Positions 13,401 through 24,999 of a stretch of 64,000 nucleotides of DNA are shown in pieces. Position numbers and translations under genes: made by a program. Source of the DNA: Symsagittifera roscoffensis (Eukaryota > Xenacoelomorpha > Acoela > Convolutidae); NCBI RefSeq assembly GCF_963678635.1, contig NC_087066.1, positions 39,145,223-39,209,222 of the forward strand, read 5' to 3'. The first letter of the stretch is position 1, and every line of letters begins with the position of its first letter. The notes beneath the pieces were generated by a model. The model made no database searches. It saw nothing but the letters and a program-made list of their open reading frames with translations, and was not told the DNA's origin.

Positions 13401-16000
13401 TTCATAAAACAAGATTGAGTTGTTTATTTTGCACAAATTCAAAATTTTTTGAAAGTTTTCTTTATTACTGAAAAAATGAGTTGAACCAGCTTAGAACAAC
13501 TTTTGTTTTCTCTAAAACATACCTTTTACCGTTAGTTTTATCATAGTAAAAAGATTACTTTCTAAGATACTGTAACTCAAACGATCGATATTGCATAAAT
13601 ACGGGGGTTAAAGATGAAAAAAGAACAGTTGAACCTATGTTAAATAGTTTTTTCAGAACTAACTAAATTTTTTCGATCAACAAATCTTTTGATGATTTAG
13701 CGAGAAAACAACATAATGTGCAACTCTAGTCAATGTAACTTAGTCTACGGTTAAATCTGCAGCCTAATATTCAACTGAAGATATATCAATCTACAGAACC
13801 AACAAATGAATGGAAAAAGTAAATTTTCTAAATAGATTATAAATCTCAAAACAATGACTAAAATTTTTGTTTCGAACCAAAACTTCCACTGACTTAAATT
13901 TTCTATACAAAACTAAATAATTACTTGAGAGCAGTTTTCGATGTGTCAAAAAAATCTATTCGGACCGTCGATCAAAAAATTTTCAACAATTTGTTTTGAC
14001 GTTTTCCCGTCCAATGCAAGTTAGTAAGCCTTGGTTTTTTCTTCTGACCACTAAAAATGCTTCTCATGACTCACTGGTCATATTTGAGTAGAAGTTTGAT
14101 ACCGTTGGAAAATTTGTTTGGGAGATCAACAGAAAAATTAAAAAATTGTTCATCACCATTTTTTATTTTTTTAAAGATGAAAGCTGGCATTTCTTGGCTG
14201 AAAGATGGCATTTCTTTGCAAATCTCTGCTTGCGACTTTGACTGTATTTGAATATATCTATATGTAAAACGTAATGATTATATTTTTGTGTGAGTATTTG
14301 TGTTTATAAGCAAATCCAAGTTAATATCTTTTGTGTATGCGTGTATGTATGCAAGTTGATGTGTTTGTATGTATGAGTACAATTTTTTTCCTTACGCGCT
14401 TGTAAACCAAAACAATTGTAACTAGAAGAATAAATATAACCCAACTTGATTTTTACTAATGTTTCTAGATTTTCGTGAAGGTTTGACAAGATACTATATG
14501 CATAGTATATATGTACGCACATATGCTTTGCGTATGTGTGTATTTATGTAAACTGTATAAATCTATGTAAAAGTGTACAACTTTTTGCTTGTATAAAGGT
14601 AATTTATCAGGTTATATTCATTTGTATGTATTCTACTATTTGTTATACTATATTCTATTATTTGTATTCTATTATATGTTATACTATTTATGTGTATCAT
14701 TTGATTATTTAGAAGTTGTGTAAATTTGTATGTTTTTATGTAAGAAAGATTTCTTGACTGCATGTCCGCTTGATTGAGTGAATGAAATCAAGCAAATATT
14801 TTGTATCAGTGTATGTTTTTAGGCAAGTACTTATGCATATTCATATATGAGTATGAAAGGCACGTTTATTTGATTGTATGTAGAGACGTATGATTTCCAG
14901 TGTAAGCAAAATTTGCGTGTGTGTCTATTTATGTAAACTATGTATCTATAAAAAAGTGTAATACTTTTTGCATGTATAAATGTCATCAATCATGTATCTA
15001 CATACTAATTGTGTGTATTCAATTGAGTATTTAGAAGTTATGTATATTTGTACATTTTTATGTAAGAAGAACTTTTGACTGCATGTCCGCTTGATTGAGT
15101 GAATGAAGACCAGCAATTATTTTGTATCAATGTGTATTTTTCAGTTTAAAATCATTTAAAAATTTGCTTGTTTGCAAATTGTACAAATTTATGATTGAAG
15201 TTTTATGTCTGTTTAAAAGGAAAGTGTGTACACATGAGTCGTTGCATGCTTTTAAAGTACGATCCATGTCTGTTTGTCGGCAAGTATCTACGTATTTTCG
15301 TATATGAGTATGAAAGACACGTTTATATGATTGTATGTAAAGACGTATGAATGCCGGTCTGTATTGCCTGAAAGTGTTGTATTTGTCCACATTCACTCTT
15401 TTGTCTGAATGTGTATATATTTGTCTTGAAAGTGTGAAGTGAATGTAAGCTGGTTGTGTGTTTAAATTGGGTTCTATTTTAAAGGTCAGCCAAAAGATTA
15501 AGTCAAAATCTTTTTTATGTGTGTAAGCACTTCTCGTATAATTGATTGCAGGTTTAAAAGTATGTAAGCAAGTATGTAAAATTTATGTATCTATGGTAGT
15601 TTATTTGCATTCTTCTTCTGTATAAGACTATGTACGTTTGTATTCATACCTTTATCTAAGACTTCATTTTGAATGTTTGTATGTATGGAAGTATTTTTGC
15701 ATATATGTATGTAATTTTGTGCGTATAGTTGTATGAATGTCTCCAAGTAACTTTAAATTTGTATGTATATATGTAAGTACGTTTGTATGTATCTATGTAT
15801 GCATGCATGTATCTAAGTATGTATGTATGTATGTATGTGTTTATGTAAGTTTGTGCTTATGTATGCATGTATGTATGTTTGTACTCAGTAAGTGTTTATG
15901 TCATTATTTTTTGTATGTAAGTTTGTATGAATAACTTTATGTAAGTATTTAAATGTGTATGAATAAACGTATGTATGTAATAAAATACCTATGACTATTT
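10472..16000 (+). repeat. Third repeat copy (R2), direct to R1 and inverted to L
   Basis: R2 starts with the same CCTCTCACTGG boundary as R1 and matches L over its whole length to about 15966, where L leaves the window. R2 and L are closer to each other than either is to R1. No coding potential stands out. A 64-codon ORF at 14057-14251 has equivalents at 10186-10380 and 1717-1911, but it has no recognisable domain and its surroundings look non-coding. Confidence 0.93.
15775..15845 (+). repeat. TATG/GTAT microsatellite
   Basis: Near-perfect tandem tetranucleotides in the outer part of R2. This is the mirror image of the tract at 110-190. Confidence 0.9.
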
Positions 16001-18300
16001 TTTGTGAGTATGCATTTAAGTTTGCAACTTATGAAAATGTGTTTATGTTTCTTAAGTTTACAAGTATGCAGCTTTATATGTTTGGTGGGTATGTATGTTT
16101 GAGTATAGTTGTAATCGTTTATTTTATTTCATATAGAAGTATATATGTAACTCAATCCAAACCTTTCTTATCTTTCTTCTTAAGTTTCTCGAATATTCTA
16201 GAATAATCAACCAGACACTATATTGATAGTTTGTTTCATTTTCTTGATTTGCAAAACAATTTGATAATTGTTTTTAAAAAATTTTTCTCGAAATATTTGA
16301 TCCTCCAGATATCCTCATTATGAACAATTCAATTTGAAAAAGTGGCATATGCTGCATTGATAACTTCAATTTATCTGCAGTCAATGATTATAAAAAATGT
16401 TTGAAAATTGTAACAGAAAAATCAATTTTCAAGTTTTCACAAAAAATTGTCGATGGAAGCATCAAACAAAAAGTCCAATTGGAGACAGCACGGAGTCCAA
16501 AGCGTTTCATGAACTGTTGCTCATAGAGATAAAAAATACGAAAACAAAATTATTAGAAAAAATTTATGGTTTATTGAGGAAAATGATTGATCGTGCAGAC
16601 GAACACGATCGATAGAAGAATGGTTGAAAATGACATAATGCTCTTAGAGCTGAAGACGGTAAGCGAGCAAAGTCTGAGTGACAGGTACTGTATATTTGAA
16701 AGATGATTGATCAATCTCTAAAAACCACAAATTTTCAATGGTTTTCATTTGAAAAATCAAAATTTTGAATCAAACTTATAAACCCACAGAAGTGAAGCAA
16801 TTGTGTAATCAGATAAACAGTCAGTACAACTTTTTTAAATTCAAGATTTATTTAGTCGATAGAGCATTTTGCCTTTGAAATAAATAGCAAGCCTTTCTGC
16901 ATTGAGGCTCAAAAATTTAATTCCTCAAAGTAAAAATGTCTAACAAATTTTATTCTGGCAAATTAAACATATCTTTCTAAGTCATTCCATTTTAAGATAA
17001 CACAACATAATTGACGTTTATCGAAATGCATTGAAACTACAAAATAGCACGCAAGTTTTCGGAAACTGCTGTAGCCAAATTGGTGTGAGAGCATTGCTTA
17101 GTGTGAAACAGCTATCGTCCTGACGGAATCCGAAGATTCAGGTAGAGTGTTGATCATAAGGCTTGATTTTTTTTCTTACTATTTCAAACAACTAACGGTT
17201 TTTCGAAGACAAGTCTTTTCAATAGAGAAGACAAATATCGATGCAAAATTGAGAAGAAATATCATGATGCGAACTGTTTGGATCCTGCTAGTGATCAGAA
17301 CGTGAATGTGAAAGCTTGAATCATCTCAGACATATATTGAAAAGAAGGTTGATCTCTCAATAACACAATTAGTTGTAGATGAGTAATCAATTATTTTGGT
17401 CAAAAAGCCACCGTATTTTGAGAGGAAATAGCGTAATCATGGAAACACTCAAAAGATCAGATTCATATTAAAAAACTCAAAATTTAATTTGTTGAGCAGA
17501 GGGTTAATCAATGATAAAAACTGATAGCGCTTCAAACTTTTGAATAGAAAGCTCTTGCTAAAACCAATTTGAACTTAATAAGAAGATACTGAGAACAGTT
17601 GACCAGATTGTGGTATCAAATTAAAAAGTTATTTATTTGCATATTCTTTTAATGGAAAAATCAAAAAATTTGGATGCTCAAATTATAACTCCGAATTCAT
17701 ATCAAGTTTTGAGTCTGTATCCATAACTTGTCTTAGCTTGTGTTCAGTCTTTGCCGTTTGAATTTTCTCTAATTTGAATATCTGCTTTCCTTAAAAGTCG
17801 CAAATAAGTTTTCACCTGCTTTATTCGATGGTCACTCTGTTCTGTCGTATATATTGGCACACAAATAACAGTTTTCTCCCAGTTTCTAGGTCCGCTTTGA
17901 TGAATATTCTCAAAAAATCTGTTAGCACAAAACGTTAATAGGAAATACTTAACGTTTTCTAGAAGCCCCGAAAATTCTTTCCTTTTTAAAGTGGTATATG
18001 CAAGTCTTAGAAATGGCTGCAGCAAAATTAATGGGCAATTTTGGCTTGCATCAATGTTCTCGTTTTTCAAGATCTTTACCCACTTCAACTTATTAGCTCT
18101 TTCAAACTTTCAATAAAATCAAAGCTTTTGTCATAGATTTCAGACGTTTTTTCAGTCTTCTGTAGACACGGAAAATGGAAATGTAGAAATTTTCATGCCA
18201 ATTTCATTATTTTAGAGTTTTCAGTGTTTCGTAATTTTTCTTTGTTTTTACCTTCATTTGGCTTAAAAAAAATTTTCATTCTTATTTTGGCCAAATTGAT
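16001..18300. other. Unassigned AT-rich DNA
   Basis: The first 200 bases may still belong to R2, whose partner lies outside the window. Beyond that I see no repeat and no splice-bounded exon. Only the doubtful ORF at 17744-18088 is noted separately. Confidence 0.5.
17744..18088 (-). CDS. Doubtful 114-codon ORF
   Basis: I do not recognise this product. The frame opens at an ATG and runs 114 codons with a mixed, protein-like composition (K, L, R, N, four C). At this base composition a chance ORF of this length is uncommon but not rare. No domain, signal peptide or membrane segment is visible, and no clear splice site flanks it. It could be a chance frame, a fragment of a decayed transposon protein, or part of an exon. 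Confidence 0.2.
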   Translation of the reverse strand: MKWVKILKNENIDASQNCPLILLQPFLRLAYTTLKRKEFSGLLENVKYFLLTFCANRFFENIHQSGPRNWEKTVICVPIYTTEQSDHRIKQVKTYLRLLRKADIQIRENSNGKD

Positions 18301-18593
18301 CATTTATTTCTGCTTAAATAGAGGTGGCGGCCGCCGTACTTGACGAATTTTCCTTTCTTCGAGATTCAGCAATAAAACATGCATTTTTCAAGGAAATCGT
18401 TCACCGCAGCCAACAGTTAAGCTACGCTGCCAAAATATTGGCTTTCCTATATACCATATAGTTTGGTTGCATATAATAGGTATATAACGTCATTTTACAT
18501 GTAAACAAGCCAATACCCCCAAACTTTAGAAGGGAAAACATGCACCAACCAAAACCTAATTCCTTCCCCGTTTCCATAAAGTGGATGGAAAAT

Positions 18594-18718
18594 TACCAAT
18601 TTTAACCCCCCTTAAAACATGCGTGCCCGAAAAAGTAGGGGCTTTAACCCCTTTGGGGGTTAAAAGTGGTAAGTACAACGGCACACTGAATTTTTTGGGG
18701 GGGGGGGTTAAAAGTGGT
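18594..18718. repeat. Inverted C-rich and G-rich tracts
   Basis: The segment at 18594-18611 (ACCAATTTTAACCCC) is the approximate reverse complement of GGGGGTTAAAAGTGGT at 18655-18670 and again at 18702-18718, the last with an 11-G run. A compact hairpin, CTTTAACCCC-TTT-GGGGGTTAAAAG, lies at 18642-18667. It resembles the ends of a small foldback element. No target duplication was seen. Confidence 0.5.
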
Positions 18719-18779
18719 CATTTTCCTAGCCACTTTTACTATACTACTGATTTGCCTCACACCTAATGCAGATTACCAT

Positions 18780-19794
18780 TTTTCTACCACCACCTTGTTT
18801 GAATCCTTTAGAATGCCCTAGTATAAATTTTGTAATGTTTTTTAATCCAGATTTGATTGCTGCATTTAATACGCTGGCCCCTACCCTAGTACACTTGGAA
18901 TGGAAATCTTGAAAAAGTCTTGCAAATGAATATGAAACTTGCAGTAATTATGCAATATTGCAAAAAAACTTTGCAATTTGCATTCTCAATTCGAAATGAA
19001 AATCTTGCATGAGTCTCGCTAACTATTTAATCAAGTAGAAATTACACTGCTGATTTATACCTTAAGAATTTGGCGCAAAACCAAAAATTCAAGTTCATTC
19101 AATTTTGCCAATAATAAATTCTATTATAATCAGTTGGCGGGTAAAATACATTCAGTTACTTATACGATTAATTTTTCTAAACTAACTCAGCTCTACAAAA
19201 ATTTTTCGCTTTTTCATGAATTGATGCATATACTTTCAAGAATATTTGGTAATTAATGCAATCGAGCAAATTTTCTGTTTTCCTTGCATCAAAGAAATTA
19301 TAATCCAGCAAAATTCTGCTATATAGAAGCTAGCAGAGTTTTTTCTGAAAGTAATTGAAAAACCGAATCAGCAAGACAACTCACAGCATAATTTTCTTAG
19401 TAGACTGCAAAATGTCTTTTAAAGCAAACTCACAGCAAATTTTGCAAAATGAAATCAAATCTTGCAAACTAAAAATTGATCACATGTAAAATATTATTTC
19501 AAATTTCAACTTTGGTCATCCATAAATTACAGGGGTAAAAAAATTTGTCGAAAACATTTAATTCAAAAATCCAAATTGGTCTGAATGCAAAAACCAGCAC
19601 ATTATAAGTATTCGCTCACTTTGTTGAAAGCCAGAACATAATCAAGCGTAAAACTGCGAAAAAAAAACAAGAATTGGGGAATTGTTTCTGAAAAAAAATT
19701 TAAAACATCAACACGACCTAATTAACTCTTTTTGGAAGATCCATTGCCGCTGAAAAACGAAATTTATCTGTAGGATTTTTTCAGACATTTCAAT
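18780..19794. other. Unassigned AT-rich DNA
   Basis: No exon, repeat family or structured element was recognised here. Confidence 0.5.
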
Positions 19795-20512
19795 TGTTGT
19801 TCGAACTTTCGTTACGAAAGTAACGGAATATTTTAGCTCAAGGTGAGTTTTTTTTTCTTCAGACAAATCTCGACTTTTTAACTAGCCTTTTCTGACGGAA
19901 TTTTTCAAAATCTTTCAAAAAATATTGTTGTCCTGAGCTTAAAATTGGAAAAAATTGTCACCTCTGATCAATTTTCTTAAAGTTATGGTGGTTTAAGGGT
20001 TGCCATTTTGGTCAATTTGGGACAATTAACGCGCGATATATTTCACGCTATTAACCCGTAAGCGGAGATTTAATCCGTCTTAGAAATTGTTGCAAATCGG
20101 TTGAAGGAAGCCCAATTGCCGTAATCGATTTGTTACTAGGAGCAAAATGTATCTGTTTGTACTTTACATGGCGTGTGGGGAGATGATTTTCACAAAAAGC
20201 TCAAACTTCGAAAAAAAATTCATTTTGGTCTACTTAACAATCGCCCCCCCCCCCTATGGTACCTACTTAAGAATATCCACCCCTATAAATAAATACAGTA
20301 AGCTAGCACTGAGCTTTCTTTTGAGAATTAAAATTTTGCTGCATTCTGATTGGTCAAAAAATCGATCATTTTGATCTACTTAACAATCTCCCTCATTCCT
20401 TTTCTCGAAAGGGGTGGAGATTGTTAATCAGATCCAATCAATTTGATTTATTACATTAAATTTTTTCATGTTATTTTTGCTCCAGAGACCTTCAGAGGCA
20501 GTCGGTATTCAG
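19795..20512 (+). mobile_element. Dispersed repeat family H, copy a (with insertion)
   Basis: This copy starts TTGTTCGAACTTTCG with the terminal hairpin ACTTTCG-NNN-CGAAAGT. It carries the internal block TTAACGCGCGATATA followed by TTTCACGCTATTAACCCG, and ends near GGCAGTCGGTATTCAG, lacking the usual last hairpin. It is about 200 bp longer than other copies because of extra sequence at 20230-20434. Confidence 0.75.
20373..20434. repeat. Short imperfect inverted repeat inside family H copy a
   Basis: GATCTACTTAACAATCTCC at 20373-20391 pairs with 20416-20434, whose reverse complement is GATCTGATTAACAATCTCC. A related stretch with a long C run lies at 20230-20256, so a small element may have inserted into the H copy. 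Confidence 0.5.
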
Positions 20513-20704
20513 TATCATTTAGATCAGTCTCATTTGTATATACTGACAACCAATTATCATAGAATAATTTCTCTTGCTCTGTTGCCAATTTATATTAATT
20601 TGAGAGAGGAATGCGCGTCAAAAATTGATCATCTTTTTCCAATCAGCTGCGTAGCACGCAGAAAATTTTGCACGCCAAAAATTGATAAATACGGTCAATT
20701 TAGG

Positions 20705-21125
20705 CAGGGGCGGATCTAGGATTTTCTAGAGGGGGGTCGTCGAAAATTTTGACGACCTTTTTTTTTTTATTTTTAGGTTGACCAAATTGATTTTCCGCGC
20801 TCTCGTAAAGCACTAAAAAGACGCTGTTTTCGCCATATTTTTTGCGCCGCAGCCAAACTTTTGAAAAAACAGGTAAAAAAGCCGTTTTAAGCACGTTTTG
20901 GAAAATTTTGCCACTTGGAAAATTTTGAAAATTGCGTTTTTTTGGCGCGCGCTCCCCTCAAAGTTAGTATAGATTGGCGCCAAAGGCGTTTTTAGAAAAG
21001 TTTAAGGATCGGTCGGCCAAAAATGGATTTCTTAAAAAGTACCAAAGGGGGGAGGACTCTTTGGGTCGGCAGGGGGTCGAATCCCTGAGGGTGGGGGGGG
21101 GGCGTCCCCCCTAAATCCGCCCCTG
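20705..21125. mobile_element. hAT-like MITE with terminal inverted repeats and 8-bp TSD
   Basis: The ends are CAGGGGCGGATCTAG and, inverted, CTAAATCCGCCCCTG. The flanks are AATTTAGG (20697-20704) and AATTTAAG (21126-21133), an 8-bp duplication with one mismatch. Eight-base target duplications and short CAG-type ends fit non-autonomous hAT elements. There is no ORF of note. Diverged relatives lie at 23383-23578 and 36540-36850. Confidence 0.75.
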
Positions 21126-21437
21126 AATTTAAGGATCTGGTAGAGCTCAACAATTTTGAAATGGATGACCTCAAGATATCAACAAAGATTTAATTTTTTT
21201 TCTAAAAATCGCTAAGCGGTCAGAAAAATTCATGTGCATACTACTGCGCAAAGTAGGTTTTCGTACGACTGAAAATTAATTCAACTAATTAATTTCATTA
21301 TCATTTTCAACGTGAGCTAAATTTCAAATTTAAAACTAAATAGTCCAAATAGCTCAGCAAGAATATTTTCTGTTCTCATCGCATCATTTCATGGAATTAC
21401 ATTATGTAGTTCAGTTGGCTACTTAAGATGTGCATAC

Positions 21438-21613
21438 ATATGCAGGGATCCGATCGACGACTTCTTAGTGGGAACTGGAGTTGCAACTGGAGTTGAATCG
21501 GATCCCTCAGTAGATGCAGAGGCTGCGGAGGAGTTGGCGGCGGCGGCGGCGGCGGCAGCATAGGCGGGATTGCTTTTGCTGCGACTCACTTTGTTCGATA
21601 GCTCCTCAAACAT
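21438..21613 (-). CDS. Probable exon, polyalanine and Ser/Thr/Pro-rich
   Basis: On the minus strand an acceptor (ATCTCGCAG) precedes an open frame beginning MFEELSNKVSRSKSNPAY, followed by eight to nine alanines and a Ser/Thr/Pro-rich segment ending near KKSSIGSLH. The intron phase on entry is 0, matching the phase-0 donor of the exon at 30643-31494, so the two could be spliced together across about 9 kb. The downstream edge is uncertain. A GTATGC donor gives 21438, a TAG stop follows at about 21421 if the exon is terminal, and a strong GTGAGT lies inside the frame after SNK. No domain is recognised; the composition suggests a disordered linker. Confidence 0.5.
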
Positions 21614-21819
21614 CTGCGAGATATTAATATGAAAGATGAGATGACAGCAGTCAGTCGCAATGATAGTGACATCATATAACAATAGTTACATCATATGAAA
21701 ATAGTTACATCATATAACAAATGCATGAGATGTTGCGGAAACTTCCTTAAAATGAACCCATGAAAAAATTATTGAAATAAGGGAGGATGCTCAGCACAAT
21801 CGCGTCCAGTTTCAAGCGT

Positions 21820-22640
21820 TAATAATCGATTATAATACAATTTAGTACCAGTTTTACTAAAATTGAGAAAAAATCAATTTAAATTAATTAATAATCGATT
21901 ATAATCGATTATTTATTCTATTCGTCTATGTTTCGATACAATTATAATCAATTATAATCCATTATTTTTATTCAAAATTCTAATTCATTAGTTTTGCAAA
22001 AAATCCATTATAATCGTTTGTTTGTCCATTTTGTCTTCGAAGTTGCATCTAAATTGCTGATATTTTATGGTTTTTGTAGACGTTGGTCCTATGAAAAATG
22101 AGAAAATTTTTTTAAAAGTTTTCATAGCATTCAAATTTATAAGGTTTTTTTCATTTCTTCCCCATTAGAGTTGTTTTGTGATGCATAATCTAGGCTTTTT
22201 TACCCACCAAAACATCAGCAAATTGATTTAGTTTCACGATTGATTGGGAGGATTTGTTTTTCATCTATCGCGGGAGCCTTTCCACTAATACGAAAGGATC
22301 TCAATGAAACTTTTGTTTCGTGGTAAAACTGTGTTCAGATGAACCAAAGTGTTCAAGAGATCTCTTTTCTAGAGATTTTCTTATTGACACAAAATTAATA
22401 ACCCATAAAAAATAATTCGAATATTTTTTTTGAATTGTCAAAATTTTGGCTAAATAAGAGATTATAATCAATTATAATCAATTATAATTGATTTTAAGGG
22501 TTTTTTGTAAGAAATATAATCAATCATAATCGATTTTAAAATATCACGACTATAATCAATTATAAATCCTTTAATTTTGGTACTTATAATCAATTATAGT
22601 TGTCAAAAAATCATCAGAATAGGCCGTTATAATCAATTAC
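21820..22640. promoter_or_regulatory. Cluster of TAATC(A/G)ATTA palindromes
   Basis: I count nine perfect TAATCRATTA decamers, starting at 21823, 21892, 21902, 21945, 22465, 22475, 22553, 22597 and 22630, plus several one-mismatch forms, in about 820 bases. The shape TAAT-N2-ATTA is the known palindromic site for paired-class homeodomain dimers. The cluster lies about 0.2 kb upstream, on the minus strand, of the exon at 21438-21613, so it would be intronic. It may instead be a degenerate simple repeat. Confidence 0.35.
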
Positions 22641-22649
22641 TCACGCCTA

Positions 22650-23382
22650 AACTTGGATGCGGGCACCGCCATATTTTAAAGCCGAAGGTACACCAAAATA
22701 ACGCAGAAATTGCTTAACAATCTATTTTTCCTTCGCGCAACAATTTTAATTGTCGGCTAGTTGGAATAGTAATCTTATTCTCGGTTTGTTGACCCTTCGG
22801 CTTGTAGGCGGATCACCGAAAGAACTAAATTTGTTCTTTTCGAACCGAATAACCTTGAAGATAATCATGATCCTAATGAAAATTCCAAAAATTGTTTGGA
22901 AAAATATTTAGATTGAAAGAGCTATAATGGCTTTTATCAATGGCTTGAGGCATAATATTTTTGAATTTTATGTTTTATTGGCTTTTTTTCTGCCATTTCA
23001 TTTTTTTAAACTCTGCCAAAACATCACGTGATCTGAGAAGCTTGATTTTTGCGAGATCCCGCATCAAAATTTGTTTATTTTGACGCCGACGGAGCCACTA
23101 AACTGGACGTCGTAAAATAGTATCAAAAGAAGGCCCTCTGAAGAAATGTTGATGGCCCAGAATTGATGAAAAAGATAACACGGCCCTTCTCGGTCGACAC
23201 CGTAAAAGTTTCATTCCTTCAGCTTGTATCAAGTTAAGACGAGTTATCCGCGAGAGAAAGGACCAACGTTCGAGCTGTTGAGCTCCTGCTTAAGAATTAC
23301 TTGTTATTTTTGGTAATTAGCTGGACTGGGTCGTTGTCTCACACTCAAGCAAGGAGCACTGATAATGGTGATAACGTCCGAT
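22650..23382. other. Unassigned DNA with a MITE relic
   Basis: About 23080-23140 resembles the inner part of the hAT-like MITE family (GGACGTCGTAAAATAG and a following A/G-rich stretch). An AAGCCGAAGG inverted pair lies at 22678 and 22793. Nothing else was recognised. Confidence 0.45.
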
Positions 23383-23578
23383 CAGTGGCGTGCGCAGAAG
23401 TTTTTCTAGAGGGGGACGGTTTTCAAAATTTTTGAAAATTTGCGGACCTTTTTTTTAGGTCGACCAATTTGTTTTTCCGGACTGACCGAAAATACTATAA
23501 CTTAATAGGCGCCTTTAGAAAATTTGAGGTTCATCAGCCAAAAATGGATGTCGTAAAATAGAACCAAAGCGGGGACGC
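23383..23578 (+). mobile_element. MITE relative interrupted by the Gypsy LTR
   Basis: It begins CAGTGGCGTGCGCAG and goes on with TTTTTCTAGAGGGGG, like the MITE at 20705. Its inner sequence (CGCCTTTAGAAAATTTGAGG, AAAAATGGATGTCG) matches that element too. It stops exactly where the Gypsy LTR starts, so the retrotransposon inserted into it. The other half was not found beyond the Gypsy element. Confidence 0.6.
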
Positions 23579-23820
23579 TGTCATACCGCAGTGTATGAAA
23601 ACTGTTAAAATTGAATCCGAACGGATTGGTAAGCAACGAATAACACTTAACTGAGAACTCAAAAAAAAACAAATAGTTTGTAATATCTTTATTTATGTTC
23701 TAACAACCATATCGTGATGTTGCGTTATCGTACATCATACAAGGTCACATGACCAGCTCAACGCAGCGAGCTAACATCAATATAAATTAAACACTAGCTT
23801 TGCCAACCCGGCCGAATGAC
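23579..23820 (-). mobile_element. 3' LTR of a Ty3/Gypsy element
   Basis: Read on the minus strand, this 242-bp segment starts TGTCATTCGG and ends GTATGACA, giving the short inverted ends TGTCAT/ATGACA. A purine tract (CACGGGGGAA) sits just before it, as expected for second-strand priming. It holds a TATA-like TTTATATT and an AATAAA signal (23688-23693). No second LTR was found near 29.5-30.3 kb. Confidence 0.75.
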
Positions 23821-24017
23821 ATTCCCCCGTGGGAAAAATAACACAAGTTGTTAATTTGAGTTTTATGTCCCATGAGGACAATGTTGAGTTTTAAGTCCTC
23901 ATCGGACTTTATGGTTTCTACGTTGTTTGTTTTTCTCTCACTTCCTGTGTGATTTCTCCTTCGTCGTCCTGATCCTCTTTTTGTTGTTTCTTTTGATGTT
24001 CCCCGAGGTCGTCTGTT

Positions 24018-24684
24018 TTATGATCTGTTTCTGCGTCGAGTTTCTTGTGGTGTTTTTTCGTAACCTCTATATCTTGGGCTCTCCGCAGGGGACACCAAGT
24101 CGATAAATTCCATTGCCTGTTGGTCTTTTCTCTTTTGCTTTGGTTTTATGGCTTCTAAAAACTTGAGATAAACCTCATCTCTGAGATAAGGCTTTGTAGG
24201 CTGGGTTTTCAATCGGGCGTTGAGAAGGTTGTCGTGGCTTTTTCCTGGTGTTTTGTGTGTGGGTGATTCGATTGGGAATTGTTTTGCCGATGATTGGATT
24301 ACGTTTCCTATGGCATTTATCAGGACCGGGTTCCCCAGTGCCCCGGCTAAAGTTCATTGTCGGGCTCCATTCGACTTTTTTGTCGGTGGTAGTAGTTTGG
24401 CGGCTTCTGGCGTTTTTTGTTTGTTCACCCGCTTCGGTGATGGTGCGGTGATTTCCGAGGTCGCTAATCCCGTGTGACCCGACCAGGCTGATGTAGCGCT
24501 CTCTGACTGCTTCTTTTGTGTGTCCGTCGATTTTGATTCCGCGTGGAACTTCATTCTCACTGTTGGTGTTGGTTGTGTCGGTTTCCTCCTGTTCTTTTCC
24601 TGTGGCTTTTCTTTTGATCGGACTGTCCTGTAACTCCTTACGAGTTAGCTTCACTGGCAGCTCAGTTGTCTCCACCCGGAACAT
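24018..24684 (-). pseudogene. Gypsy post-integrase ORFs
   Basis: Two overlapping minus-strand frames (24175-24684 and 24018-24212) follow the integrase. The first is basic and Thr/Glu/Arg-rich with no signal peptide or membrane segment, so nothing suggests an envelope gene. The second ends in a charged segment with FIDLVSPAESPRYRGY and stops about 200 bp before the LTR. They are probably the frameshifted C-terminal tail of pol. I see no chromodomain. Confidence 0.5.
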
Positions 24685-24999
24685 AGGGTGTTATGGTGCT
24701 CTAGGATCTGTGATATCTAAAAAACGCAAACAAAGTCTTGTTCTCCGAGCAGATTGATATGTCACATAGTCGCAAAGTCGTGACGGCCGGCATGATGCGA
24801 AGATTAGGGAGGATTAGGAACGAAGGCAACCCCACTGTTTTTTAGTAGTCTTGGTGGTTTTCCTTTTGTTTATACCGGCGCTGTGTGTGGCATGTATAAT
24901 AAGAATTTTCCGTCGATAATTTTCTATTTTTGCCCAATTGTTTTTTGGTTTTTTCACTTTCGGTGCCACTCGAATTGTTTTCCGTGCTTCTTGTTTTAT

